Made by a program: the position numbers and the translations under genes. A DNA stretch of 64,000 nt from Aphidius gifuensis (taxonomy: Eukaryota > Arthropoda > Insecta > Hymenoptera > Braconidae), in assembly GCF_014905175.1 (NCBI RefSeq), contig NC_057788.1:62001-126000 (forward strand), written 5' to 3'. Positions 14,101-27,900 of the stretch are shown here, piece after piece. Positions within the stretch are counted from its first letter, which is position 1; each line of letters starts with the position of its first letter. The notes under the pieces are model-generated. The model saw only the letters and a program-made list of their open reading frames with translations, did not search any database and had not been told where the DNA came from.

Positions 14101-14902
14101 TTTTACAGGCTTAATACGTTTACTCATTAATAATACATTTTTTTAGGGGTTGTTTATTATTTTTTTTTCAATTATAAGTATATACAAAAAAAGTAGATTA
14201 AATATAATGATTAAAATTTAAAAAATAATTACACAATGATTTATTTAATTTTGAATTAAAAAAAAAAAAAAAATCATCATAATTTTATTGTCTCAAAACA
14301 ATTATTAAATAAGTAATATTACGCAATATTTTTTATAATTTCAACTTTGTATTTTTATGAGTTTTATAAATTTTAAAATTAAATTAATAATTTTTAATAC
14401 ATATTATACTCTTATTGATAAAAATAATTATTGAAATAAAAATTTATCGCAAAGTCGTGAGAATAATAATGAATTCATTGTGATTAAGTGTGGATGTATG
14501 AATTTTAAGCCAATGTATACATATAATGGTATATTGAAAATAAAAATATTGTAATGCGAGAAATATGAAATATAAAGAATATACTTATATAAAAATGAAA
14601 AGAGAACGAGGCTATTATCGTGACACAGCGTCGCAATATTATTCCGATAAGTTTCGCCTCGTTGTATAGTCATTTAATTAGTCACGTGACGATGATTAAC
14701 TTTTTTTTTTTTATTTTAAAATAAATCAAATATTAATTTACAATAAAACCCTTCAACTCAATTTATTATATAATTTATTTATTTAATTTAACAAAAAAAA
14801 AAAAGTTTTTTTTTTAATTTTCAATTTTATATAGGTATTATTAATTATTTGTCATTTAATTTGAATTTGAATATTTTTTTTTGGTTTGATCTAAATTTAA
14901 GT

Positions 14903-15065
14903 TTATATTATTTTGAAGAATAAGGGACCTTCATGTTTGCGGATGATCAAATCGATTAAAGTCCTTGACTGTTCTTCTTGCTCAGAGTGTCTGACAGCGT
15001 GACGCAATTTAACTCGCTTCTTGGTCTCAAGATTGTCTCTTGCACGATTTAATGCATAAAAAAAA
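14903..15065 (-). other. Coding-looking orphan patch
   Basis: The minus strand is open here through a GC-richer stretch with ordinary, mixed amino-acid use. It contains NLETKKRVKLRHAVRHSEQ and continues to RKHEGPLFFKII before a stop at 14903. The opposite strand has frequent stops. An acceptor-like T run followed by AG lies just upstream on the minus strand. I do not recognise the peptide. It could be the terminal exon of an unidentified gene, a decayed gene or transposon fragment, or chance. Confidence 0.2.
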
Positions 15066-17948
15066 AAACATTTATTTATATGTATATTTGTGTGTGAGTA
15101 CATCCGGTCACTCATATACAAACACACACGAATAATTAACTTGTAATATCAAATAATTTGTAAATTGAATAATTTTATATATTAATTGTCTATTATTTAA
15201 AATAAATATAATAATTATATTGTCATATTTAATAATCAATATATATTGATGAAAAATACTTGTTTATTTAATTAATATAACAATAGTTTATATTATCTTT
15301 TTAATAATTACAACATTAATGTAAGCTTTAGTATATATATATATATATATTTTTTTTTTATTTTAATTTGAGATAAATTGTAATTCAACTCGTTAAAAAT
15401 ATTGATTACTTTTTTTTTATTTGCATTTATATTGTGTCTCGTTAAACAAGTACATCTCTTATCACAAAAAAATAATTTTTTTATTATTTATTTATTAATA
15501 AAAACAGCCTTGACAATTTAATAAAAAATTTAAAATAAAATTTAAAAAAGCAGCTGCACATTGAATTTTTAAATATTTATCATCACAGGACTACTATACC
15601 TGTATTTCTATTTTTTTTTATAGCATCACCTTTTTTGTATAACACACCGACAATCACCCTAATAAAATAGCTGTATTTTTTTTTTGCCCTTTTATTCTTC
15701 TATAGATATACTGTAGTGCATTTAAAAATTATTTCCTGATGGTTTTTTAACTACTGACCTTCTGGGAATTTAAAAAATCACAACAACAACAACAACTGAA
15801 ATTAATACCTTTAAAAATTAAAAAAAAAACAAATTTTATTTATTATTATAACAATAATAATTTTTATGTTATTTATTATAAACTGGAAAATATATAAATA
15901 AATTATTGATTTGATCAAGGACACAGAACATCACTTGAAATCAATTTAAATAATTATTATTATTCATAAGATTTAAATATACCTATATATAAACGAAATG
16001 ACTTATTTTTTTTGTTTGTAAAAAATTGCTAATTTTATGTCGTAATAAAATGAAATATATATAAAAATTTGGCAATATATTTTTTTTAAACAATATATAT
16101 TTTTATTTATTTATTCTGCGAGTTATATATCTCTAAAGTATTTGGACTTTTTCAGGCTCATTTAAATTTTAGAATTATTATTTCCTCAACCGCCCAAAGA
16201 ATCTACATGTGTTTTTTTTTTTTTTTTATATTTTTATTTTGCGTTGTTTATATTATTTATTTAAGTGAGTGTGTCTGTTGTATATATTTTTTATTTCATG
16301 CTGTGTCAAACCAAACTGCCAATATCGTGATTGCCTCATTTTTTTTTTTTTTTTGTTGCGTGCATTCGTCATCTTGGTGTGTAATTTATTTGAATAACAA
16401 AAAAAAAGGCCTATGCATATATATATATTTATTTCCAATAATAATGAGAAAATGGAATGATAATTTTATTTTTTTAGATATAAATAAAGAAAAGGGTAGC
16501 TCAAATCATTTCGCAAATTTATTTCTGTAACTGCAGCAGATTTCCTTCGATGGAAGAGACCTTTATAAGTTTTTTTTTATTTTATTTTATTTTTTTTTTG
16601 AGGACGAATTTATTTACTTTTCTTCTTCTCAACATCCCAGGGACATTTGCGAGAATTAAAAACCACTCGCTCTGCAGTATATATATGCAATGTTTAAATA
16701 AAATATATATATAGTTATATTTACTTTGAAAAATTATATGTATAACGAAATATTTTTTATAATTATCACAACATTATTATAAATGTATAGTCATAAACAA
16801 TTATTTTTGTTTTTTCATTTAGGCAATTGTCTAGATAAAATTATACGTGCAGATATACAAATGATTTTAAATTATATATAACATTATATTTGTTCAAAAA
16901 AATTCTTTTTCAATGAAATTTTCGTGAAATTATCTTTTTATTATTTCAATAAATGACTAAATTAATAAAGTGAGGCTGTCTGTTGTTTTTTTTTTTTATA
17001 ATAAAGATATTTTTCTAGAAAAAAAAATTGATATAAAAAGACTAATTAAAAAAAAAATAATGACTTTATTTGGTATTGATTTAATAATTATATTAAGAAC
17101 ACCCTTATTTGTATTTTTGAATTTTGTCATCGCCATATATATATATATAATATAAAACCTACGTTGTTTATTAAAATAAATAATTACTCATTATACCATC
17201 ATCATCACTCCATATGTCTATTTTTATTTTTTCAATTCTTCTATTCTATTCTATCCTATATTATACCACTACACGTGCCAACAAACACAAAAAAAAAAAT
17301 AACATAATAAAAAACAAGGTATATATTATATTTATTTTCACGACATCTTGATGCTGCAGAAATATTTTAAAATAGAGATAAACGTAGATGCGTAGGTGCA
17401 ATTTGAAACCATAAAAAAAATAACATGAATGGCCAAGTTGAATATACTCATGCACACAATCCAGGATGCACTTAAAAAAAAAATTATTATATTTTTTTAT
17501 CTTCATTTTATTCTGAACGTTTGTTTGTTCCTTGGATAAATCTTTGTGTCCCCAGGTCATATATACATACATACATACATATTCCCATGCAAGCTGAAAT
17601 GCATCACATGCGAGTTATATAGAAACGCGTGGCAATGTAATTACATGGTGAAGAGGCAAGAAGAAGAAAAGGAAGAAGAAGGTTATTCGATTTATGGTCC
17701 TGTCTCGTTCATCTTGCTTTGCGATATTATATATGCGTTGCCAGGCTGTCGTGGGCGTTAACCAATAAAGAGTGCAACGGATGACTAATTGACCATCCTC
17801 AAATTGTGAAAAAAAAAAAAAAATTATTTTAAAAATGAATAATCATTGAAGGAAAAAAAATGCACTTCCTCTTGTCATTATCTTTCAATCAGAAATGGCA
17901 TAAATTTTTATTTTTTTTGATAAATATAAACAAAAAATCTATGTAAAA

Positions 17949-17979
<31 letters not shown>

Positions 17980-18992
17980 AGTTGCCCCTAACATAACATT
18001 TTTTGGGCTACATGAAATAAGTGTACAATAAGTTGATATTATACTAATTAATCCATGTAAAATAATAATCATTACAAAATTTAAATTCTTTTTTTTAATT
18101 TTTTTTTTAATAATCTTCGTTTGACAAAGTGAAACAAATTTTAGAAAACGATTTGACCCGTATAGTGGTTTTTTAAAAGGCTTTGCCGACTTTGATATAT
18201 TTTTTTTTTCGAAAATAAATAACCACATCAGGAAATGTCGTTCAAAATTTTATTGACGCATGAAAAAAGTATATTAATTTTAAAAAAGTCTAAAATTTTA
18301 CTAATTTGTTTTCAAGAAATTTTATTTAAAATGTTATTGCTATATACATATATATAAAATTGAATATTAATATAAATAAGCACAATAAATATATTATATT
18401 ACAGGTAAATCGTATATATATTGTGAAAGCATTTGATATTTCCAGCAAGTATGTATATATTGTACATAGGAGTGGTTATTACACTCATTTGCGGATAAGA
18501 TATAAAATATTCCTGAAATATAAGGACATGTTTTATAGCGATGATAAAAGCTTCCAGTTTTGTATTTTGTTGGTGCTAGTTTAGTTATAAACTTGTTTCT
18601 ATTTTCAAATTTAAACCGGCTGTTTAACAAAAAAATTTATATAAAACCGTTTTGCAAAAGTACTTTTTCCCATCGCATCCAAATAATATATGTTTAAACA
18701 GGTATACAATAAAAATTATAACTTGTATAATATTTAGCATGACATTTTGCATAAAAAAATAATAATAATAAATAATTATTATATTAACACTATTGATATT
18801 TAATAAATAAAATAATTATAATATATTTTTTTTCTTCAATTTAATAAAACAAGAGATTAATTTTGTTTATGTCGTTATTTCAGTGTGTTGAGTGTATTAT
18901 TTTTGATGATTATTGTTAAATAAGGTGACAATCCATGAAATTTTATATTAATATATATATATATAAATAAAATAATAATAAAAATAAACAAA

Positions 18993-19070
18993 TGTTGAGC
19001 TCAACGGATGTCACGGTGAATGGACGAGGTTGCTGTAACCTCGGACGAGGTCGCAACATCCAACTCAACA
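18993..19070. repeat. GC-rich foldback element
   Basis: Outer arms pair: TGTTGAG at 18993-18999 with CTCAACA at 19064-19070, and GGATGT with ACATCC just inside. Inner hairpins compete with one another: GAGGTT with AACCTC around a 5-base loop, or ACCTC with GAGGT around a 4-base loop, with GTTGC and GCAAC flanking. A perfect palindrome GTTGAGCTCAAC forms the left edge. No known RNA family was recognised. Confidence 0.35.
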
Positions 19071-20660
19071 TATCCTGTCGTCCATGAGCACCACTACACA
19101 TTTAACAACAATATAATATTATTATTTATTAATCATTTATTTAAATATTCATGTATAGTTTTTTTTTTTTCTTTACGAAAATGGTATAGCGTGTGTGGAT
19201 ATCTTTAACCCACGGTTTTTCATTTTGAATAAAATTTTGTATCCAAATATTTTATTTTGTAAATAATATTTAATTGAAATTTTTAATAAATTATCAACAA
19301 TATCTAGAGAAATATAGTATAGAAAAAAATTAAAAATAAGAGTAATTATTCGCAATAAGTTTACATATTTTTTGATAATTTATACATTTGAATGAGCTTA
19401 TTTATAAAAATTTGAATAATCCTAGATGATTATATACAAAACAATATTATCATATATTACTTCTGTAAATTGCAATTATTTCAAAATGTTACACCAACAA
19501 TTTGGAATGCGGTCGAGTTATCGGCGTTGCATATATATATATTTATGAAAAAATGAAAAAAAAAAGAAAAAAATGAATTTCTTGGTTTTATTGGCGATTG
19601 CCTGAGGATTATCATGAAGTTGAATCGATATACTAGATATCTCTCTTCTTTTATAAAATGGATAAAATAAAAATACAAGAAAAATGAAAAAAAAAAAAAA
19701 AAATCAAGCAACAATTTCTCAATACATATATATATTGAATATTCGTCTCGAAGCGACTTTGACGATTCACGTAAAGTTGAGCAATATTTAACGACTGCGT
19801 ACATATGTATGCTCAACTGATAATAACTTACAAAAATATATTTCAAAAGATAATATATGAAAATGTGGAAATAAACTATATATACAACAATAGATGGTCA
19901 AAATTTAAATGAAAAAAATAATAAAATATCTAATTATCAAATAAGTAGTCATTTACGTTAAATAATTAAAATTTAATTAATTTTTTATTTATAAATAATA
20001 TAATATAATTAAATTCATGCCATAATGTCGATTAGACCGGAAGTCTCGTAAATAAGTGACAAAAATAAAAAAAAAAACTGATGAAATATATTTGAATATT
20101 TGTTTATTTTTCGATAAATTTAAAATTATACTTTTTATCTGTGTATATATATTTATTTATTTATTTCTCAACATATACATGTATACTTATTGTTGATTAA
20201 TATTTTATAACTTGATTCTCAATTGATAAGAATATTATTATTGCAAATTTATATCAAAAGTTTAGACTTGATAAGTCAATTGATTCATACATTTTGTAAT
20301 AATAATAAATATATATATATAATTAAAGAAAATAAAAATTAGATAAGACGAGAATTTAAAAGCAAAGTGAATGGATCATTGCAGAAATAATAATTGTTAA
20401 AAATAAAGATATATATATATATGTATAACAGTCTCGAAAATAAAATCGCGTTGTGTCATTGAACCGAGAAAGAGTCTTTATATATATATTTTTTTTTAAT
20501 TTTTTTTCTTTGCTCCAAGGCATGTTACAATACAATTTTATTTTTTTCTCGCCCATCAAGAATATTACTATATACCTATATATATGTTTTTTTTTATTTT
20601 ATTTTGCGCAATGCAAAATTGATGTTGCGATTTTGAAACTGACCAGCTTGAAAACAAGTT

Positions 20661-20699
20661 TGTGTCTTGTGTCTTGTGTCTTGTGTCTTGTGTCTTGTG
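20661..20699. repeat. 7-bp minisatellite, unit TGTGTCT
   Basis: Five full head-to-tail copies of TGTGTCT are followed by a partial copy. It is a perfect array in an otherwise A+T-rich spacer. Confidence 0.9.
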
Positions 20700-22500
20700 G
20701 GTCTGTGCACCGAGGAGCAATTTTATAAGCAATTTTGTCATGAAATAATATATTTACAAAAGATCCCTTCTCATTGATGTTGACACATACCTTATACACA
20801 CTATTTTACCGAAAATAAAAAAAAAAAATATACATTGAATTATTCATACAAGTATCACATAGGTATATATTATAATTGTATGATGAAATTTTCGCTTAAA
20901 ATGTATAATATCATAATAATCATAATAATCGTAGCTGATAAGCGACAAAGAAAATAAATATATTAATTAATTAATATACGCATTATTTTTTACTTTATGT
21001 ATTTTAATAACTATATATTATATAGCTTTTGAGGAAATAAAATCAAACTATTAATAATAATACAAATGAAATTATATATTTTAATAATTGTGTTAATTGC
21101 GTGAATCATCATCTAGATCATCTAGATCATCTAAATCATTGATTATTTAACCTCGACATTATGTTATGATTGTGAACATTTGTGAACATGTCTCTAAGCA
21201 CGTAATCTCCAAAATAAAAAATCACACATGTCGAAATAATAAATATTAATTTATATTCACTTTATTGACTTTGTTTGAGTTTTTTATTTTATTTTTTTTT
21301 GATGATTAAAAAAAAGCTGTATATATGTATTCATGTTTGGTTAATTTTTATATTTAATTTTACATAATTCATGTAAATTTGCTGTCAGCTGTATAAGAAA
21401 TATTCAAATGCTAAAATAAAAAAAATATATAATTATATTTCAAACGCTGCAAATACACAAGTACCTATATGTAAGTATATATACAACACGTGGCTTTTAG
21501 AATAAATAAATTTGCAAATAAAAATGAGATTTTCTTTTGCGATAAAAAAATGAAACAAAATAAAAAATGCGTTTGATTGAATTGTCATGTGTGTGGTGTG
21601 TGAATTTTGGTAGTTTATTTTGGCCCATCCACATGACACCACTGTGCTGTGTGTGATAATGTGTATATAAACTATTAAGTAAAAACTACGTCATCGACCA
21701 ACGCACACGTCCGGCTGATATACAGTATATACACTTGTTGACATTCCATCGGGCCAACAAAGTGTTAACTGTATATAATAAGTGAGCATGTGAAAAGACA
21801 AAATACTTGATTCTCATCATTTATAAATATTTTTTAATTAAAAATTAATAACCAAAACCATTTATCAAAAAAAAATTAAATTTTATTCTTCAAATAGAAA
21901 TTTAATTAAATTTTAAAAACATATCAACTCTTATCGGTATATAGAATATTCTTATCAATTAAATTTATTATAAAATCATAAATACTTTTTTTTTAAACTC
22001 CAAAAAGAAAATAATTTTTTTATCAGAAACCAAAGAAATTTTTTTTTTTTTCTAAACTGCATTACATCCGCATCGTTAAAAAAATGTGTCATAAAATTCC
22101 CACGGATTTATACCCTAAAATAAAAAAATATCAAAAATAAAATCACGAAAAGAAAGAAGCCATAGAAAAAAAATTTAAAATATTAGACAAAATAATATCT
22201 CTATATTAATTAATTTACAGATATAAAAATTATATTTTAATTACAAACAAAAGTAAGTACATTAGCATTTATATATAAGTGTATATTATTTTTTTTCAAT
22301 TTACAATATCTCTCTCGACAAATATAATGGTTTACGTGGTGCAAGACTAAAAGCCCCACGTCACCGATACAATAAAATATATGTACGCAATCCTCATTCA
22401 TCATTCAACACGCAAACTCAAGGATAAAAAAATAAAAAAAAATTTATATATAAAATTGATAAATAAACCCCGCCAGAGCCAATAGGTAGGTACATTTACA

Positions 22501-24929
22501 AAATAAAAAAAAAAATAAAAAAACTCAAACAAGACTGCGCATGCGTAATCTACATTACCGACAAAGTGTCGCTAGTATCGCAACCACTGTTTGTTTATTA
22601 TTATAAATTTGTGTGTGTGTGTATGTATTTATTATTATTTTTTAAAAGCACACAAGAGGTGGAAAATGATGATCAAAATCAGTCGTGAGTTGCACAATGG
22701 CGCGTACAGTCGTTGTTTGATGTAAAATGTTGTTATTATCTTTGAATAGTCGTTGTAACTGAAGCGGAGGCCGGCCCAAGTCCATTTTGGACCGTTCCTG
22801 TTACGCCGAGTGATATTAATATTAAAATAATATTCTCGACCCGCTTTAAAAATAATATATATTTAATTATTCATAACTTAATTTATTGATTAATTTCTAA
22901 ACCGGATATATACTTTATATATTTGAAAAAAAAAAAAGTTTGTGATAAAAAAACAGCAACAGCAACAATACAAAATACAAGGATTACTGTGTAATTATTA
23001 TAGTGTTGATGAATAATATTTGTTTATCATCTAAATGGCTCAAGACTGACTTAATTTTCAAGAGGTAAATTTCATCATCATCATTTATTTTTTATATTAG
23101 ATATAATTAAATTGTTGATTTTATTTTATTTATTTATTTTTTTTTTTGGAGTACATATCAAATATCTTTTTGGGCCAGGTTTCTAAGGAATTTATTTATG
23201 CGTACGTGCGTGTGTGTTGTTTTTTTTTTTCTTTTTTTTGTTGGTGATGAAATATTGTATCTAGCTTGCTAGATGTAGTGTGGATCCAGTGGTGGTGTTG
23301 TTGTTGTTGTTGTTGACCTCGATCAAGGCTAAATATTTGATTTTTGATGTACACACAAAGAGATGCATTTATATGATTTTTTATTTTTTTTTTTTTTTCA
23401 ATTAAATTAAATATGTAAATTATGTAGATTTGTGCTAAAGCATGCTAAAATATATGCAATGTGTTATTTCATCATAAAGAATTTGCTCATTCAAGTATAC
23501 ACACATTGATCTGACATGTCTCGCCCAATTTCGTCATAATTAAACTGGCGACACCGCAGTTAAAGATATACTCTTACATTGGTACATATATGTAACTAAA
23601 ATATATAAATAATTAAATTTATTAAATTACATTAAATGTACCTATATCTATTTTTATTATTAAACTTGGATTGATTAATATACAAATTCAAGGTCAAAAA
23701 AAATTATTTAAACTATATTTATCAAGAGGCAAAATAATAATGATGATAATATTTTATAATTTAAAAAAAAGATAAAACATGTTGAAATGAAAAATATGAA
23801 AAAATGTTGAATGACGTCGGACGGTGACGAGGCTTAGCTTTTTATATTTTTATATACATATCTACGTTACTGACGATATTTCATGCAATTTCACACGTCC
23901 GGTTGATTCTGCGTGGGAGTACTTAGTAAATATAACTATGGCTACTATTTGATCATGCGCAAATTAATTATTATTAATTATTCATAAAATTACATATATT
24001 GATGGCTAATAAAATTTAAGAAATTTTCACCTTCCAGAAGTAGCCCTTGACCTTAACTAATTGTAATTGTCTCTCTCTCTCTCTCTTTTTTTTTTCATAT
24101 ATCTTTTAAAACATATATACACCTATATGAAAAAAAAATATAATAGTAATATAACAATTATTATCCTCCATTCGTCCGGTTGTTTGTAATTACACAAGTA
24201 CCGAGATTTATGTTGAAATTGAAACTCACCGGTTTTATTGTAAATTATTCTGAAATCATCATCATCATCATTATCATCATACTTTGTTGTGAATCACACT
24301 GATAATAAATCATTAATTTTTAAACATTTATTTTTCAGAATCTTATCAGGGTAACTATCAAGGTCCGTCCAGGAATTTAAAACCAGTTTAATAAATATCT
24401 GGCAAGGTCTTCATCATCATAAATAGGATTGAAAAATAATAAATTTAATACAAGACGAAAGAGTGATACATCTTTTATAAATAAAATTAATATATTTAAA
24501 ATTGATAATACAAGCTACCATAGTTACCTGGTTAATTATTTTACTTTACTTTACTTTGTGAGGTGATAATAATTAAGAAAAAAAAAATATAAAACAAATG
24601 CTTTTTGAAGGTAATAAAAAAACAAAACACATATGTGCAAAAGATTAGCTTGTTAGCAATCACAATTTGCAATTATTGTGTAGTAATGTTATATACAGGA
24701 GAGAGAGAAAATATATTATAAATCTGAAATACACCAGCAAGAGTGTTCCAATTCGTTGAAGGTCAAGCGAATCAAGTGAATTGCATTTTAAAAAAATAAA
24801 ATAAAAAAATATTAGTGTCATTTGAGTGTTTATATAATTGTGTTGTTGTGGTGTCTATTTAGTGCCTAAAAAAAAAAACATCATTGTCATAATAATTTAA
24901 AAGTGTTAAAAAAATTAATAATTTTCAAT
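22501..24929 (+). promoter_or_regulatory. Likely tribbles promoter and 5' leader region
   Basis: A GC-richer island at about 22530-22810 contains a close match to the NRF-1 palindrome (TGCGCATGCG, 22536-22545). An arthropod-type initiator TCAGTC follows at 22679-22684. A consensus donor, AGAG followed by GTAAAT, lies at 23061-23070. An acceptor-like CTATTTAG ends at 24862, shortly before the tribbles start codon. This is what a noncoding first exon plus 5' UTR intron would look like. The remaining DNA is A+T-rich with microsatellites. The motifs are visible; their use is inferred. Confidence 0.35.
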
Positions 24930-27900
24930 ATGAGATTAGCAAATCGTCAGCATCCGCTGCGTCTACAAGTAACACGTATAAACAATGGTAAATTTTTGGT
25001 CAATCAAAATGGACAAATACAACAACAGCAGGATGTCAGTCCAACGAGATGTGATGACACAGCTCAGCAGCAACAACAACAACAACAACACCAACATCAA
25101 CAACAATTGTTGCTTTTACAACAACAACAATTACTTCAACAACAACAACAGCAGCAACAACAAAAACAACAACAACAGCCAATAGTAACACCAGTTGTAT
25201 TTCCAAGCTGTGAATCAGTACCAACTGATAATCATGGACCAACATTACTTGGTGATAGATTTTTATTAATTGGACCAGCTGAGGGTAGTGCACTTTATCG
25301 TTGTGTTGATGTTAAAACTGGTCAACAACTTGTTGCCAAGGTAAAAACAATTTATAAATTTTTATTCTCAAAAATATATTTTTTAAATTCTTAAACTCGC
25401 ATGGGAATATAAGTATTAAATCCTCTTAAAAAATTTTAAATTTCCTGCTCATGATAATCTACTAAAAAAATAAAACTAAAAAATACAGTTAGTTATTCAA
25501 AATATATATATTTTTTTTTTTTCTTGCAAATCATCAGTTAAACATAATTTAGCAACACATACACACACACACACACACAATTGATAAATATTTTTTTAAC
25601 CATTGTTTTATACTATTTCCATTGAATATTTTTTTTTTTTTTAATATCATTTGCAAAATGGTATTATACAATGCCACATTACATCAGATCACGAATAAAT
25701 ACAAGGACTTTACTTGTCCCCTGTCCTTCTTCTTCTTTTTCTTCTTTTGATGGGTGTCTGCATCATCATCATCGTCATCGTCATCATGGTTCAACTGTAC
25801 AAACATTAACACATCAAAAAAAAGCATTTTTAAAATTCATATAATCGCGAGTACAAGCCCAGGGGCATTTTAATTTAATTGATGATTATGTATGTGTGTA
25901 ATAACTAATGACAATAACAGAGCTTTCGCAAGTATGTATCAAGATCCGTTCACATGTTTGATATAAATTTATGACAACATCATTTGTCATCAGTTTAAAA
26001 TAACAACAAATATTCAACTATTATTTTATTTTATTGTTTTTTAATTAATTATTGTTTTTTGTTGTTTAGGCATTAACAAGTGCTGATCGCGGTGGTGAGT
26101 TACTTTTACAAGCTCACATGCGACTTGCTGATAAAAATGCTGTTAGTAATGTTGCTGGTGTTATTGATGCACCAAATGGAAAAAAATATTTACTACTTGA
26201 AGGTCATCATGGTGATCTTCATGCTTATGTTAGAGCCAGAAGGAAATTACGAGAACCAGAAGCAAGACGTTTATTTCGTCAAGCAGCTAAAGCTGTATCA
26301 AAGTGTCATGATAATGGAGTTATTCTCAGGGATCTTAAGCTGAGAAAATTTGTATTTGCTGATGAAGCAAGGTAATTAATTTTTTATTCAAAAAAATAGA
26401 TGTAATAATTATCAAGTGTTTAACTGAATGCAACAACATACTTTGAGTTTTAAAATCATGCCCTGTGTCTGTCTGTGAGTATATTTGCGTTGGCCAATCC
26501 GGTTTTGCATTCCTTCGGGGCAAGCCCTCTGGCTCACTTTATCTCTCTTCATCGTCGTCATCATCATCATCATCACACACACTCTGCTATGTTAGTTTAA
26601 AAAATAAAAAATATATATATGCGCGTGGTTGTCGAAAGGGAAGAAGGTGAATAAAAAAAAGTATTATTTCTTTCAAAAGAGATAAAATATAATGCAATGA
26701 ATGAGAAATATATATAAAGATACAAAAAAAAAAAAAAAAAACGTTAAGAAATAAAAAAAGAATGAAGGGGTAAAATGTTGCAAGTCAGAAAAGCAGCATA
26801 TTGGTTCATCGACTCGTTGGATTTTGAAATCAACCTTACAACCTTCTTGGTGTTATTTCGTATATACAATTAACAAATGTGTGTGTGTATTTCTTTCAAC
26901 AACACACATACTATTAAAAATATAATTTTAAAAGACATACCGGTAGTACAGACATTGAAATAGATATATATTTTATATTTTATCTTTTTTTTTAAATTAA
27001 CAAAATAATATTTTTCTTTGAAAATTGTTGATGTGTGTTGTAAGTTGGTAAGTTGTCTATTGGCCACTCCACCTATATGGTCATAGTCATGCGGATGCTT
27101 ACCGGCCAACGAACCCACAATAATAATCATCATCATCATCAAATAATTAAATTAACAAATGTATATATATATATATTTTAAACAAAAAATTAAAAAATAA
27201 ATGTCCATGAATATAATATATTCATTATGAGACAATAATTCGAAGGTGAAATACATGAATTTTTTTTATTTTCTTAAGGTCGTGAATTAAGGCGGACTCT
27301 TCATTCTGGCCTTCTTGATATATTAAAATTATTATTTTTTTTTTTTTGAATTTCAATAATTTTCCATTCTCTTTTTATTTGAGCGGTCATCGCTCGATCC
27401 TTTCGCAACATTATATACCGTTGATCTTCATGGTGAGAGAATAACATGCCTAGAGAATTTTTATATTATTTCTCTTTCTTTTTTTTTTTTTTAAATATTT
27501 GTTATTTTTGTCAAGAGAGAGAGTTCGTTGAACTTGGAAAAAAAATTGAGTGAAAGTTTGCAAAGAAAGTCCAAGCTTTTATACATATATTTATTAAAAC
27601 AAGACAAATATATTATTTATATTTAATTGTTTATAAATTTTACTTTTGATGTAATCAATATTACCCAATGTTGAAAAATAAATGAAAAAAAATTAATTTA
27701 TAAACTCGTTGAAATAATATTACGCACTTGCATCAAGAAATTTTCTTCCGCATTAATACTCCTTTGCAATTTTAACACACTCTGGTTGCTTAAAAGTCAT
27801 TTGATAAGTCTCTTGCACTTTGAGGCTTTCTCTGACTCATGTACCAATTTAACACACACACACACACATATTTATTTTCTTTTTTTTTTTTTTGTTACGT

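Larger units (their letters stand above)
11197..22500. other. Long A+T-rich gene desert
   Basis: More than 11 kb with no recognised coding gene. Open frames are short and largely low-complexity. GC-richer patches occur near 11265-11600, 13140-13210, 13970-14060, 14920-15060, 17520-17770 and 18990-19075. The patch at 14903-15065 looks coding (separate entry) and that at 18993-19070 can fold (separate entry). ETS-like CCGGAAGT occurs near 13975 and 20038. The interval is a candidate for regulatory DNA or noncoding RNA belonging to the neighbouring genes, which cannot be decided from sequence alone. Confidence 0.4.

Noticed and set aside
16207..16530. 107-codon plus-strand frame in the desert
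   Set aside because: Mostly Phe runs from T tracts with no coding character; one of many such frames.
26465..26650. Plus-strand frame with a Ser run inside tribbles intron 2
   Set aside because: The Ser run is a TCA/TCG microsatellite; lies within an intron flanked by well-supported exons.
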